NCBI RefSeq assembly: GCF_014235765.1
Contig: NZ_JACMYH010000002.1
Span: 496,001 to 560,000, forward strand
DNA: 64,000 nt
Source: Pseudomonas baltica
GTDB taxonomy: Bacteria; Pseudomonadota; Gammaproteobacteria; Pseudomonadales; Pseudomonadaceae
Reading direction: 5' to 3'
The stretch's first letter is position 1. Every line of letters starts with the position of its first letter. The translations under genes and the position numbers were made by a program. The notes under the pieces are model-generated. The model did no database searches. It had not been told where the DNA came from and worked only from the letters and a program-made list of their open reading frames with translations. Below are positions 44,487 through 52,991 of the stretch, in pieces.

Positions 44487-45689
44487 ATGGAAATGCCGAA
44501 TGGTGGAGTATCGGGAACACGGGATTCGGGGGCTTACACAGACCTCAATCGCCTGAGCTCGTTGAAAGTCGGGGATCGCGACAGCGAGGCCAACCTGCGC
44601 AAGGTGGCCCAGGAATTCGAGTCGCTGTTCCTCGGTGAAATGCTCAAGTCCATGCGTTCGGCAAATGACGTGTTGGCCAAGGACAACCCGCTGAACACCG
44701 AAACCACCAAGCAGTACCAGTCGATGTACGACCAGCAGCTGTCCGTGACCCTCTCCAAGGAAGGTGGCGGTATCGGCCTGCAGGACGTGCTCATGCGCCA
44801 GTTGTCCAAGACCAAGGGCGTGGCCCGTGCCGGCGCGAATCCGTTCGCCCATGCCGACAACAGCCTAAACAAGCCACTGGGCGCCACTCGCGACGCCTCG
44901 GCCGATGCCAAGGCCGCCGGCAGCGTCGGCCACAACGACATCGCCTTGCTCAACCAGCGTCGTCTTTCGCTGCCCAGCAAGCTTGCCGACCGTCTGGTGG
45001 CCGGCATCGTGCCGTCGGCGGCCACCGAAGCAGGGGCTGCCAGCGGCAGCAAGAACCTCATCAACGTTGCGGCCGATGCACCGCTCAACAGCCTTGCCAA
45101 GACCGTGCGCAGCGGCGCTGCGTTCGAGGGCAGCAGCCTGGCGAAGAGCGTCGCCCAGCCGCCCCTGGCCCCGGCCAAGCGCGCGTTCGCCTCGTCCGAC
45201 GAGTTCATCGCGACCATGCTGCCGATGGCCGAAAAAGCCGCTGCGCGCATCGGTGTCGACCCCAAGGTGCTGGTCGCCCAGGCGGCGCTGGAAACCGGCT
45301 GGGGCAAATCGATCATGCGCGCCGACGACGGCAGCAGCAGCCACAACCTGTTCGGCATCAAGGCCACCGGCAACTGGAAAGGCGAGAACGCCCGCGCGAT
45401 CACCAGCGAATTCCGCGACGGCCAGATGGTCAAGGAAACCGCCGATTTCCGCTCATACACCTCGTACGAAGACAGCTTCCACGACCTGGTCAGCCTGTTG
45501 CAGAACAACGATCGCTACCAAGGCGTGGTCAAGTCCGCGGACAACCCCGAACAATTCGTCAAGGAACTGCAGAAGGCCGGCTACGCCACCGACCCGAACT
45601 ACGCCAGCAAGATCTCTTCCATCGCCAAGCAGATGCAAGGCTATGAGAACTACGCTCGCAGCAGCACCAGCGCTACCACGAATCTATAA
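44487..45689 (+). CDS. flgJ: Rod-binding protein and muramidase FlgJ
   Basis: This 400-residue protein opens the cell wall for the rod. The N-terminal rod-binding domain covers about residues 25-110 (AQEFESLFLGEMLKSMR). A linker of about 120 residues follows. The C-terminal peptidoglycan hydrolase (glucosaminidase-like) domain covers about 235-395, with the putative catalytic Glu in AALETGWGKS and then SHNLFGIKATGNWKGE. It starts 11 bases after flgI. Confidence 0.94.
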   Translation: MEMPNGGVSGTRDSGAYTDLNRLSSLKVGDRDSEANLRKVAQEFESLFLGEMLKSMRSANDVLAKDNPLNTETTKQYQSMYDQQLSVTLSKEGGGIGLQDVLMRQLSKTKGVARAGANPFAHADNSLNKPLGATRDASADAKAAGSVGHNDIALLNQRRLSLPSKLADRLVAGIVPSAATEAGAASGSKNLINVAADAPLNSLAKTVRSGAAFEGSSLAKSVAQPPLAPAKRAFASSDEFIATMLPMAEKAAARIGVDPKVLVAQAALETGWGKSIMRADDGSSSHNLFGIKATGNWKGENARAITSEFRDGQMVKETADFRSYTSYEDSFHDLVSLLQNNDRYQGVVKSADNPEQFVKELQKAGYATDPNYASKISSIAKQMQGYENYARSSTSATTNL

Positions 45690-45700
45690 GGTTTGAACCC

Positions 45701-47743
45701 ATGTCGAATCTGATCTCCATTGGGCTGTCCGGTCTGGCGTCCAGCCAGGCATCCCTGGCGACCACCGGTAACAACATCGCCAACGTCGCGACTGCGGGCT
45801 ATTCCCGGCAGTCGGTGGTGAACACTGCCAGTGGCTTGCAGAACATCGGCGTGGGCTATCTGGGCACCGGCACCACGATCTCCGACGTGCGCCGTATCTA
45901 CAGCAGCTATATGGATACCCAACTGCAGACCAGCACTGCGTTGAGCAACGACGCGAGCGCGTACAGCACTCAGATCAACAGCATCGACAAACTGCTGTCC
46001 GATGGCAGCACGGGTATCAGCGCCGTGCTCAGCAGCTTCTTTTCCGCCGTGCAGACCGCAGCGGCGAACCCGAGCGATACCTCGTCGCGGCAACTGCTGC
46101 TGACCCAGGCGCAAACCCTGAGCAATCGCTTCAATTCGATTTCGTCGCAGTTCAGCCAGCAGAACGACAGCATCAATGCGTCGTTGACCACCCTGACCGG
46201 CCAGGTCAACAAGCTGAGCGGCAACATCGCCGAACTCAACCGGCAGATCACCGAGATGTCGGGCACCGGTTCCACGCCCAACAGCCTGCTCGATGCGCGC
46301 AACGAAAACGTTCGCCAGCTCAACGAGCTGGTCGGTGTGAGCGTGCAGCAGCGTGACGGCAACTACGACGTCTACCTGGGCTCGGGGCAGTCGCTGGTGA
46401 CCGGCAGCTCGGCCAATTCGCTGGTGGCCACACCCGGTGTGGCCGACAAGAGCCAGTATGGCCTGACCATCCAGTATCAGGGCTACAGCACCGACGTGAC
46501 TTCGGTCACCACCGGCGGCGAGATCGGCGGCCTGCTGCGCTTTCGCAGCGATGCGCTGAACCCGGCAATCAACGAGCTGGGGCGCACCGCCATTGTCGTG
46601 AGCGACACCTTGAACGGCCAGTTGGGCAAGGGTATCGACCTCAACGGTGACTTCGGTTCGTCGGTATTCGCCAGCATCAACAGCGCCACCGCCACGGCCA
46701 ACCGCAGCCTGGCGGCGTCCACCAACAGCGCAGGTTCGGGCAACCTGAGCGTTACCGTTGCCGACTCCAGCAAGCTGAGCATCTACGACTACAACGTCAA
46801 GTTCAGCAGCACCACCGCCTACAGCGTGACCCGTTCGGACGGCACCTCGATGGGCAGCTTCGACCTGGGCAGCAATCCTGCACCCGTGATCGACGGTGTC
46901 ACCCTGGGCCTGAACGGCAAGGTTGCCAGCGGCGACAGCTTCGTCGTCACACCGACGCGCAGCGGCGCGAGCGCTATCACCACCACACTCACCGATTCGA
47001 ACAAGCTGGCTTTTGCCGCGCCGCTCACCGGCACGGCGACCGTCGGCAACTCGGGCACCGGCACCTTCACCCAGCCGGTGCTGGGCAGCAAGCTGGACAT
47101 CTACAGTGGCACGGCCCTGAGCCAGTTGCAGAGCGGCATCGAAACCTCGTCGCCGGTCAAGCTGGTGTTCGGCAAGACCACCGACGGTGCGCAGAGCTAC
47201 AGTCTGTTCAACGCGTCAGGCACCAGTATTGGCAGCGGTACCATCGTGCCTGGCCAGAGCAACAACCTGAGCCTGACCGTGCCGGTGGTAGGTGCCGACG
47301 GCAAGCCCGTCAACGGCGCCGACGGCAAGCAGCTCACCTTCAGTTTCGACACCACCGTGGGCGGCACGCCTGCGGTCAACGACAGCTACACCGTGTCGTT
47401 CAACGCCGATGGCAAGTCCGACAACCGCAATGCCACGCAATTGCTGGGGTTGCAGACCAAGGCCACGGTTGGCGCGACGGCGGGCAACCCCGGCATGAGC
47501 TTCACCAGTGCCTATGCTTCGCTGGTGGAGCGGGTTGGCGCCAAGGCCAGCCAGGCCACCGTCGACACCAAGGCCACGGGGGCCGTGCTGACCCAGGCCA
47601 AGACCAACCGCGACTCGGTATCGGGTGTCAACCTGGACGACGAAGCCGCCTCCCTGGTGAAGTTCCAGCAGTACTACACGGCGTCCTCGCAGATCATCAA
47701 GGCTGCGCAGGAAACATTCAGCGTCCTGATCAACGCCCTCTAA
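45701..47743 (+). CDS. flgK: Hook-filament junction protein FlgK (HAP1)
   Basis: This 680-residue protein forms the first junction layer between hook and filament. N-terminal motif: NNIANVATAGYSRQSVV. C-terminal motif: SGVNLDDEAASLVKFQQYYTA followed by the terminal helix AQETFSVLINAL. The central part is long and Ser/Thr/Gly-rich, as in other pseudomonads. FlgN, also in this window, is its expected chaperone. It lies 11 bases after flgJ. Confidence 0.95.
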   Translation: MSNLISIGLSGLASSQASLATTGNNIANVATAGYSRQSVVNTASGLQNIGVGYLGTGTTISDVRRIYSSYMDTQLQTSTALSNDASAYSTQINSIDKLLSDGSTGISAVLSSFFSAVQTAAANPSDTSSRQLLLTQAQTLSNRFNSISSQFSQQNDSINASLTTLTGQVNKLSGNIAELNRQITEMSGTGSTPNSLLDARNENVRQLNELVGVSVQQRDGNYDVYLGSGQSLVTGSSANSLVATPGVADKSQYGLTIQYQGYSTDVTSVTTGGEIGGLLRFRSDALNPAINELGRTAIVVSDTLNGQLGKGIDLNGDFGSSVFASINSATATANRSLAASTNSAGSGNLSVTVADSSKLSIYDYNVKFSSTTAYSVTRSDGTSMGSFDLGSNPAPVIDGVTLGLNGKVASGDSFVVTPTRSGASAITTTLTDSNKLAFAAPLTGTATVGNSGTGTFTQPVLGSKLDIYSGTALSQLQSGIETSSPVKLVFGKTTDGAQSYSLFNASGTSIGSGTIVPGQSNNLSLTVPVVGADGKPVNGADGKQLTFSFDTTVGGTPAVNDSYTVSFNADGKSDNRNATQLLGLQTKATVGATAGNPGMSFTSAYASLVERVGAKASQATVDTKATGAVLTQAKTNRDSVSGVNLDDEAASLVKFQQYYTASSQIIKAAQETFSVLINAL

Positions 47744-47756
47744 GGAATAGTCGACC

Positions 47757-49340
47757 ATGCGAATTTCCACTTCTCAGTATTTCGAGACCAGCGCGACCGG
47801 CTATTCCAAGAATTTCTCGGACACCGCCAAGACCCAGGCGCAGATCAGCTCAGGCAATCGCATCCAGAGTGCCGGAGACGACCCGGTCGGTGCCGCCAAA
47901 CTGTTGCAACTGCAGCAGCAGAGCACCTTGCTGACCCAGTACAGCGGCAACATGACCAGCGTTACCAACTCGCTGACCCAGGAAGAGAGTGTGCTCGACA
48001 GCATCACTACGGCCTTGCAGCGGGCCCAGGAATTGACGATTCAGGCCGGTAACGGTGGCCTGAGCGATGCCGATCGCACCTCGATTGCCAGCGAAATCGG
48101 CGAGATCGAGAAAAACGTCCTTGGCCTGCTCAACACCAAGGACGCCAACGGCCAGTACATGTTCTCCGGATCCAAGACCAGCACGCCGCCTTATGTGCAG
48201 AACAGCGACGGCAGCTATACCTACCAGGGCGACCAGACCCAGCTCAGCCTGCAGGTGTCCGATACCCTGCAACTGGCGACCAACGACACCGGCTACGGCA
48301 TCCTGGAAACAGCGGTGAACACCAGCCGTACGCAAACCACCATGACCGCACCGGTGGTCGACGACGGCCTGGTGACCGTGTCCGACGGCCGCCTCGAATC
48401 GCTGACCACCTACAACAAGGCGTTCACCGACGGCCAGCCGTACAAGCTGACGTTCACCAGCAGCACCCAGTTCACCCTCACCAACAGCAAGAACCAGGAT
48501 GTGACCTCGCAGGTCACTGGCAACGGCACCTTTGACCCGAAGGCCGACGGTGGTACCACTATCAGCCTGTACGGTGTGGAGTTCGACATCGACGTGGCGG
48601 CCAAGCAGAGCGCGCTGGGCACCGTTGCCGATGCCGACATGGCAGGGCGCACGTTCAGCCTGGGCAGCAAGCCGGACAGCATCAGTTCGACGCGCAACGC
48701 GGCCAACACCTCCACGGCGCAGCTGACCAGCGCGAACGTGACCGATGCCGATCGCTATTCCGCAGCTTTCCCGGCTGGCGGGGCGGTGATCAAGTTCACC
48801 AGCGACAGCGAGTACGAGGTCTATGCCCAACCACTGACCGATTCCAGCCAAGCCATTGGCAAGGGAGCAGTGGTTGTCGGTGCCGCTGGCAGTTCGATCA
48901 CGGCGGCGGGGGTGACCTTCACTGTTTCGGGCCAGGCCGGCGCGGGCGACAGCTTCAGTGTCAACGCGAACAGCCACAAGACCCAGAACGTGCTGGATAC
49001 GCTGCATCAGCTCAAGTCAGCCCTTGAGCTACCGGTGACCGACGCCAGATCCGCGCTGGCATTGAAGAACGCCACCGACTCGGCGTTGGGCAACCTGGCC
49101 AGCGCCAACGAGAACATCGACATCTCTCGTGGGCAGATCGGTGCGCGGCTCAACTCGCTGGCTATCCAGAACGACGAGAACGTCAGCCTGGCGTTGGCCA
49201 ACAAGAGCACGCAGTCGGCGATTTCCGACACTGACTTTGCCACCGCATCGGTGACCTTGAGTCTGCAACAGACCATGCTGCAGGCTTCGCAGCTGGCCTT
49301 CGCGAAGATCTCCCAGCTGAGTCTGTTCAACAAACTCTGA
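47757..49340 (+). CDS. flgL: Hook-filament junction protein FlgL (HAP3)
   Basis: This 527-residue protein is the second junction protein. The flagellin-like N-terminus contains ISSGNRIQSAGDDPVGAAKLL and the C-terminus contains SDTDFATASVTLSLQQTMLQA followed by the terminal helix. It is longer than enteric FlgL (about 317) because of a central insertion, as in other P. putida-type proteins. It is the last gene of the flgF-flgL series. Confidence 0.94.
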   Translation: MRISTSQYFETSATGYSKNFSDTAKTQAQISSGNRIQSAGDDPVGAAKLLQLQQQSTLLTQYSGNMTSVTNSLTQEESVLDSITTALQRAQELTIQAGNGGLSDADRTSIASEIGEIEKNVLGLLNTKDANGQYMFSGSKTSTPPYVQNSDGSYTYQGDQTQLSLQVSDTLQLATNDTGYGILETAVNTSRTQTTMTAPVVDDGLVTVSDGRLESLTTYNKAFTDGQPYKLTFTSSTQFTLTNSKNQDVTSQVTGNGTFDPKADGGTTISLYGVEFDIDVAAKQSALGTVADADMAGRTFSLGSKPDSISSTRNAANTSTAQLTSANVTDADRYSAAFPAGGAVIKFTSDSEYEVYAQPLTDSSQAIGKGAVVVGAAGSSITAAGVTFTVSGQAGAGDSFSVNANSHKTQNVLDTLHQLKSALELPVTDARSALALKNATDSALGNLASANENIDISRGQIGARLNSLAIQNDENVSLALANKSTQSAISDTDFATASVTLSLQQTMLQASQLAFAKISQLSLFNKL

Positions 49341-49344
49341 TCGG

Positions 49345-49360
49345 CGGGGCGCAGGCCCCG
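49345..49360 (+). terminator. GC hairpin after flgL
   Basis: CGGGGC and GCCCCG arms with a GCAG loop lie four bases after the flgL stop. The tail TCTCG is not a clean T-run, so termination may be partial. Confidence 0.35.
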
Positions 49361-49460
49361 TCTCGCACGACCCCGCCGCGCGCCATTTCCTACCGCCTAT
49401 GGCACAATACCTGTGTGACCAATGGGTCGAATCGTGCATCTTCACACTTATGTATTGCCG

Positions 49461-49479
49461 GGCCGCTGAATCAGCGGCC
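49461..49479. repeat. Perfect 19-base dyad upstream of the KAS III gene
   Basis: GGCCGCTGA-A-TCAGCGGCC has nine-base arms around a single A. It lies 131 bases before the KAS III start codon, in the 270-base gap after flgL. A protein-binding site or a transcript hairpin is possible. I see no other clear element in this gap. Confidence 0.45.
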
Positions 49480-49610
49480 TGCAGCTGCTTCGTTTCTGGC
49501 AGCAGTGGCGTCGTCTTACCTGGGCCGACGCCGCCTGACACCCTTTTCGATGGCATTGCGCAAACGCTCCGCGTAATGGCCTCCAGCTACCTTTGTATTG
49601 GGAAGCCACA

Positions 49611-50537
49611 ATGATTGGCATAAAAAGCATCGCGAGTTACGTGCCTGCCGAAGGCCTGGACAACTACGCCCAAGGTGCCAAATTCGCCAAGGATGAAGAT
49701 TTCATCATCGGCAAGATCGGTTCGGCCTTCCTGCCGCGCAAGTCCGACGACCAGGAAACCTCCGACCTCTGCGTGGAAGCGGCCAACGCCTTGTTCGCCA
49801 GCAATCCGCAGCTGTCCCGCGAGTCCATCGACGCCTTGATCGTCGTCACCCAGAACGGGGACGAGGAGGGCCTGCCACACACCGCAGCTATCGTTCAGGA
49901 CAAGCTCGGCCTGTCGACCAACGTTGCGGCGTTCGACATCAGCCTGGGTTGCTCGGGCTATGTGTACGGCATCTATGCGCTCAAGGGCTTCATGGAAGCG
50001 GCTGGCTTGAAGAACGGCCTGCTGATCACCGCCGACCCGTACTCCAAGATCGTCGACCCCGAGGATCGCAACACCACCATGCTGTTCGGCGACGCGGCCA
50101 CCGCCACCTGGATGGGCGAGGACGCGCCCTGGCAGCTGGGCAAGGCCAAGTTCGGTACCGATGGTTCCGGCGCCCCACACCTGAAGGTCACCGATGGCGT
50201 GTTTTTCATGAACGGTCGGCAGGTGTTCAACTTCGCTCTGCTGAAAGTCCCGGCGCATCTGCACGAATTGCTCGATGAGTCGGGCCTGACCAGCGCCGAC
50301 GTCGACGCCTACTGCATCCACCAGGGCAGTGCGGCGATCGTCGATGCGGTAGCCCGGCGTTTCGAGGAAGAGCCGGAGAAGTTCATCAAGGACATGGTCG
50401 AAACCGGCAACACGGTGTCCAGCAGTATCCCGCTACTGCTGGAAAAGCACATTCTCGACTCCGCCTGGAAGCGCGTTGCCCTGAGCGGCTTCGGTGTCGG
50501 CCTGTCCTGGGGCTCGGCGCTCATCTACCGCCCCTGA
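49611..50537 (+). CDS. 3-oxoacyl-ACP synthase III-like enzyme (KAS III / FabH family)
   Basis: This 308-residue thiolase-fold enzyme has the FabH-type catalytic triad: C114 in DISLGCSGYVYG, H237 in YCIHQGS and N267 in ETGNTVSSSIP. Members of this family condense or transfer acyl groups with ACP or CoA. A homologue sits between flgL and fliC in other Pseudomonas genomes. In P. syringae a related gene belongs to the flagellin glycosylation island, where it may help make an acylated sugar. No glycosyltransferase is next to it here. The ATG at 49611 follows GGGAAG; a TTG six codons upstream is less likely. Its real substrate is unknown. Confidence 0.85.
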   Translation: MIGIKSIASYVPAEGLDNYAQGAKFAKDEDFIIGKIGSAFLPRKSDDQETSDLCVEAANALFASNPQLSRESIDALIVVTQNGDEEGLPHTAAIVQDKLGLSTNVAAFDISLGCSGYVYGIYALKGFMEAAGLKNGLLITADPYSKIVDPEDRNTTMLFGDAATATWMGEDAPWQLGKAKFGTDGSGAPHLKVTDGVFFMNGRQVFNFALLKVPAHLHELLDESGLTSADVDAYCIHQGSAAIVDAVARRFEEEPEKFIKDMVETGNTVSSSIPLLLEKHILDSAWKRVALSGFGVGLSWGSALIYRP

Positions 50538-50541
50538 TCCA

Positions 50542-50744
50542 CCGCGTTGCCCGCCGACGCGGCTTGCGCCGCTGCTACAAATGCGGCGTTGTCCGTTGAT
50601 GCGGATTGCGCCGCTGCTGCGGATACCGCGTTGCCCGCCTACGTGGCTTGCGCCGCTGCTACAAATGCGGCGTTGTCCGTTGACGCGGGTTGCGCTGCTG
50701 CTGCGGATACAGCGATCCGCTGTAGCAGCGGCGCAAGCCGCGTC
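50542..50744. repeat. REP-like element amplified as a tandem array with a closing inverted copy
   Basis: Two 84-base direct copies (50542-50625 and 50626-50709) are each made of two diverged 42-base half-units, giving four tandem copies. The 24 bases at 50556-50579 reappear as an exact reverse complement at 50721-50744. That closing copy begins with GTAG followed by a GCGGC-GCAA-GCCGC hairpin, the head-plus-hairpin layout of Pseudomonas REP sequences. Two opposed REPs make a REPIN-like element. Confidence 0.75.
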
Positions 50745-50961
50745 CGGGCTCGCCGCGCTCTTGCATGCACACGGCGGCAACCGTGGCGCGATTCGGGCCA
50801 CTGCTACCGTTGATCCGTTGACGCCAGAAATTCGCGCTATCGCTGTCCATTCCCCTCAAGTTCCCCCTTCCTCGGACGAAACAGTTATCAAGAGAGATCA
50901 AGCCAACGCTTGCTTTTTCCGGCTACAGCGGCTTGAAGGCGAAAAAACATTGCAATCGCCC

Positions 50962-50988
50962 TCAAGCAAAGCGCTGAACCGACGATAA
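50962..50988 (+). promoter_or_regulatory. Sigma-28 (FliA) promoter of fliC
   Basis: TCAAGCAA-N11-GACGATAA resembles the consensus TAAAGTTT-N11-GCCGATAA, with the correct 11-base spacing and the TCAAG form of the -35 element seen in Pseudomonas. It lies 79 bases upstream of the fliC ATG. Confidence 0.82.
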
Positions 50989-51067
50989 CTACTACGAAGG
51001 TTCTCTAGGCCACACCCGGCGCTCGCCAGGGCCGGAAGCCACAGCTAACAACCCCGAGGAATTTGTC

Positions 51068-52489
51068 ATGGCCTTATCCGTAAACACCAACACCGCTTCC
51101 TTGACCGTTCAGAAAAACCTGAACAAGGCTTCCGATGCGCTGAGCACCTCGATGACCCGTCTTTCCTCGGGCCTGAAAATCAACAGCGCCAAGGACGACG
51201 CCGCCGGGCTGCAGATCTCCAACCGTCTGACCAGCCAGATCAACGGCCTGTCGGTCGCAGTGAAGAACGCCAACGACGGCATCTCCATCGCCCAGACCGC
51301 TGAAGGCGCGATGCAGGAATCCACCAACATCCTGCAGCGTATGCGTGAACTGGCCCTGCAGTCGGCGAACGGTTCGAACAGCAGCGAAGACCGTTCTTCC
51401 CTGCAGTCCGAGTACTCGCAGCTGACGTCGGAACTGACCCGTATTTCTACTACCACTACTTTCGGTGGTCGTAACCTGCTTGACGGCTCTTTCGGTACCA
51501 CCGCCTTCCAGATCGGCGCCAATGCCAACGAAACCATCAACGTGACCCTGGGTGACATCTCGGCCAACAAGCTGGGCACCAACCAGATCGGCACCACTTC
51601 TGGCGTACCGACTGCAACTGCAAAAACCGGTGGTGACCTTCGCTTGGTCGGTAACGGCCAGGACGTAAACGTCACCATCGCCGACGGCGCTTCGGCCAAG
51701 GACGTTGCATCCAAGCTCAATGGCGCTATCTCCGGTCTGAGCGCTACCGCCAAGACGACCGCCAGCCTCAGCCTCGCCACCGACACCTTGACCGCTCCTG
51801 CGAGCGTCACCATGTCGGTAGGCGGCTCGGACGTTACCTTGACGGGTGTCACGTCTCTGGAAGGCTTGGCTGACCAGCTGTCATCCAACGCTTCCAAACT
51901 CGGCGTCACAGTCGACTATGACTCGAAAGCGAAAACCCTTTCGGTTACTTCTGCCTCCGGTGAAAACATCAGTTTCTCTGGGTTTGGCGGTACCGCTGGC
52001 GACCTGCTCGTCGCTAGCAGCGAAGGCACGCCTACGGCCATCGTGAATGACATGGTAGTGACCGGCGACGTGTCGCTGGACTCGAGCAAGGCATTCTCCG
52101 TACTGGGCGGTACCACGGGCGGTGCTGCAGCTTTGACCAGCTACTTCGGCGGCGCAGCCAAGACTTCCGAGCTGAAAACCATCAGCGACAGCAATATCAC
52201 CACCGCTGAAGACTCTCAGAAAGCGTTGGCTGCCATCGACAAGGCAATCTCCAACATCGACTCGCAACGTGCGGACCTCGGTGCGATCCAGAACCGCTTC
52301 GACAGCACCGTTTCCAACCTGCAGAGCATCTCGGAAAACTCCAGCGCTGCCCGTAGCCGCGTGCAGGACGCCGACTTCGCTTCGGAAACCGCTGAACTGA
52401 CCAAGCAGCAAACCCTGCAGCAGGCATCCACCGCGATCCTGTCCCAGGCCAACCAGCTGCCATCGTCCGTACTGAAGCTGCTTCAGTAA
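51068..52489 (+). CDS. fliC: Flagellin FliC
   Basis: This 473-residue protein is the filament subunit. The conserved N-terminal D0/D1 region (about 1-140) contains [20 protein letters not shown]. The C-terminal region (about 385-473) contains [20 protein letters not shown] and ends in the usual LLQ. The central part (about 170-370) is variable, Thr/Ser-rich and has a flagellin_IN-like segment ([19 protein letters not shown]). Length is intermediate for Pseudomonas flagellins. It has its own sigma-28 promoter and a strong terminator, so it is likely a monocistronic, highly expressed gene. Confidence 0.96.
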   Translation: MALSVNTNTASLTVQKNLNKASDALSTSMTRLSSGLKINSAKDDAAGLQISNRLTSQINGLSVAVKNANDGISIAQTAEGAMQESTNILQRMRELALQSANGSNSSEDRSSLQSEYSQLTSELTRISTTTTFGGRNLLDGSFGTTAFQIGANANETINVTLGDISANKLGTNQIGTTSGVPTATAKTGGDLRLVGNGQDVNVTIADGASAKDVASKLNGAISGLSATAKTTASLSLATDTLTAPASVTMSVGGSDVTLTGVTSLEGLADQLSSNASKLGVTVDYDSKAKTLSVTSASGENISFSGFGGTAGDLLVASSEGTPTAIVNDMVVTGDVSLDSSKAFSVLGGTTGGAAALTSYFGGAAKTSELKTISDSNITTAEDSQKALAAIDKAISNIDSQRADLGAIQNRFDSTVSNLQSISENSSAARSRVQDADFASETAELTKQQTLQQASTAILSQANQLPSSVLKLLQ

Positions 52490-52508
52490 TACGGCCCCTG
52501 GCTGACTG

Positions 52509-52541
52509 ACGGAAGGGTGCCCACGCACCCTTCCGTTTTTT
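52509..52541 (+). terminator. Strong Rho-independent terminator of fliC
   Basis: Perfect 12-base arms ACGGAAGGGTGC and GCACCCTTCCGT around a CCAC loop are followed by TTTTTT. The structure begins 20 bases after the fliC stop codon and ends 20 bases before the flaG start. Confidence 0.93.
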
Positions 52542-52560
52542 GATTTTCGGGGTGATCAAC

Positions 52561-52911
52561 ATGGACATGAGCGTTACTGCAAGATTGCCTCTTGCCGCCA
52601 CGTCAGCGCCAGCGCCAGCGAGCGCCGCCTCCCTGCCTGCCCGGCAGGTCAAGCAGGATGAACCCGCGGTCGAGTCGGGGACTCCCGAGCGGGCCGAATT
52701 GGAACAAGCGGTGAAGGACCTCCAGGCGCATGTGAATACCGCACAGCGCAACCTGGAATTCTCCATCGACGACTCGACGCATGCCGTCGTGGTCAAGGTC
52801 ATCGCTACGGACAGCGGTGAAATCATTCGTCAGTTACCAACCGAGGCCGCGCTCAAGTTGGCGCAGAGCCTGGCAGAGGGTCGCAGCGGTCTGCTCGACG
52901 CGACCATCTGA
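52561..52911 (+). CDS. flaG: FlaG-family flagellar protein
   Basis: This 116-residue protein matches FlaG, which in Pseudomonas and relatives affects filament length or secretion. The FlaG domain fills the C-terminal 75 residues (NLEFSIDDSTHAVVVKVIATDSG, EIIRQLPTEAALKLAQSL). The first 40 residues are Ala/Pro-rich. I chose ATG at 52561, with GGGGTGA upstream; ATG two codons later is also possible. It lies between fliC and fliD, its normal position. Confidence 0.88.
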   Translation: MDMSVTARLPLAATSAPAPASAASLPARQVKQDEPAVESGTPERAELEQAVKDLQAHVNTAQRNLEFSIDDSTHAVVVKVIATDSGEIIRQLPTEAALKLAQSLAEGRSGLLDATI

Positions 52912-52991
52912 GCTGGCACGAAAAATGTAGCTGGGTGTGCTTGGGGCGGTATCCGTCAAAAACATGCCTGACTCGATTCTAGGAGATACCG

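Larger units (their letters stand above)
50538..51067. other. Intergenic region between the KAS III gene and fliC
   Basis: This 530-base gap contains a REP-like tandem/inverted array (50542-50744), about 220 bases without recognisable features, the sigma-28 promoter of fliC and its leader. ORFs read through the array encode low-complexity Ala-rich peptides and are not credible genes. A GAGGAA ribosome-binding site lies eight bases before the fliC ATG. Confidence 0.7.

Noticed and set aside
50542..50744. Could the repeats upstream of fliC be a CRISPR array?
   Set aside because: The units are adjacent direct repeats without unique spacers, and no cas genes are present; a REP-type element fits better.
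50494..50988. Plus-strand frames across the repeat array between the KAS III gene and fliC
   Set aside because: They encode Ala- or Pro/Leu-rich repeats created by the tandem DNA array and overlap the fliC promoter.
52917..52935. TGGCAC upstream of fliD as a sigma-54 promoter
   Set aside because: The -24 half is good, but five bases later the sequence is ATGT instead of TTGC, so the -12 element is missing.
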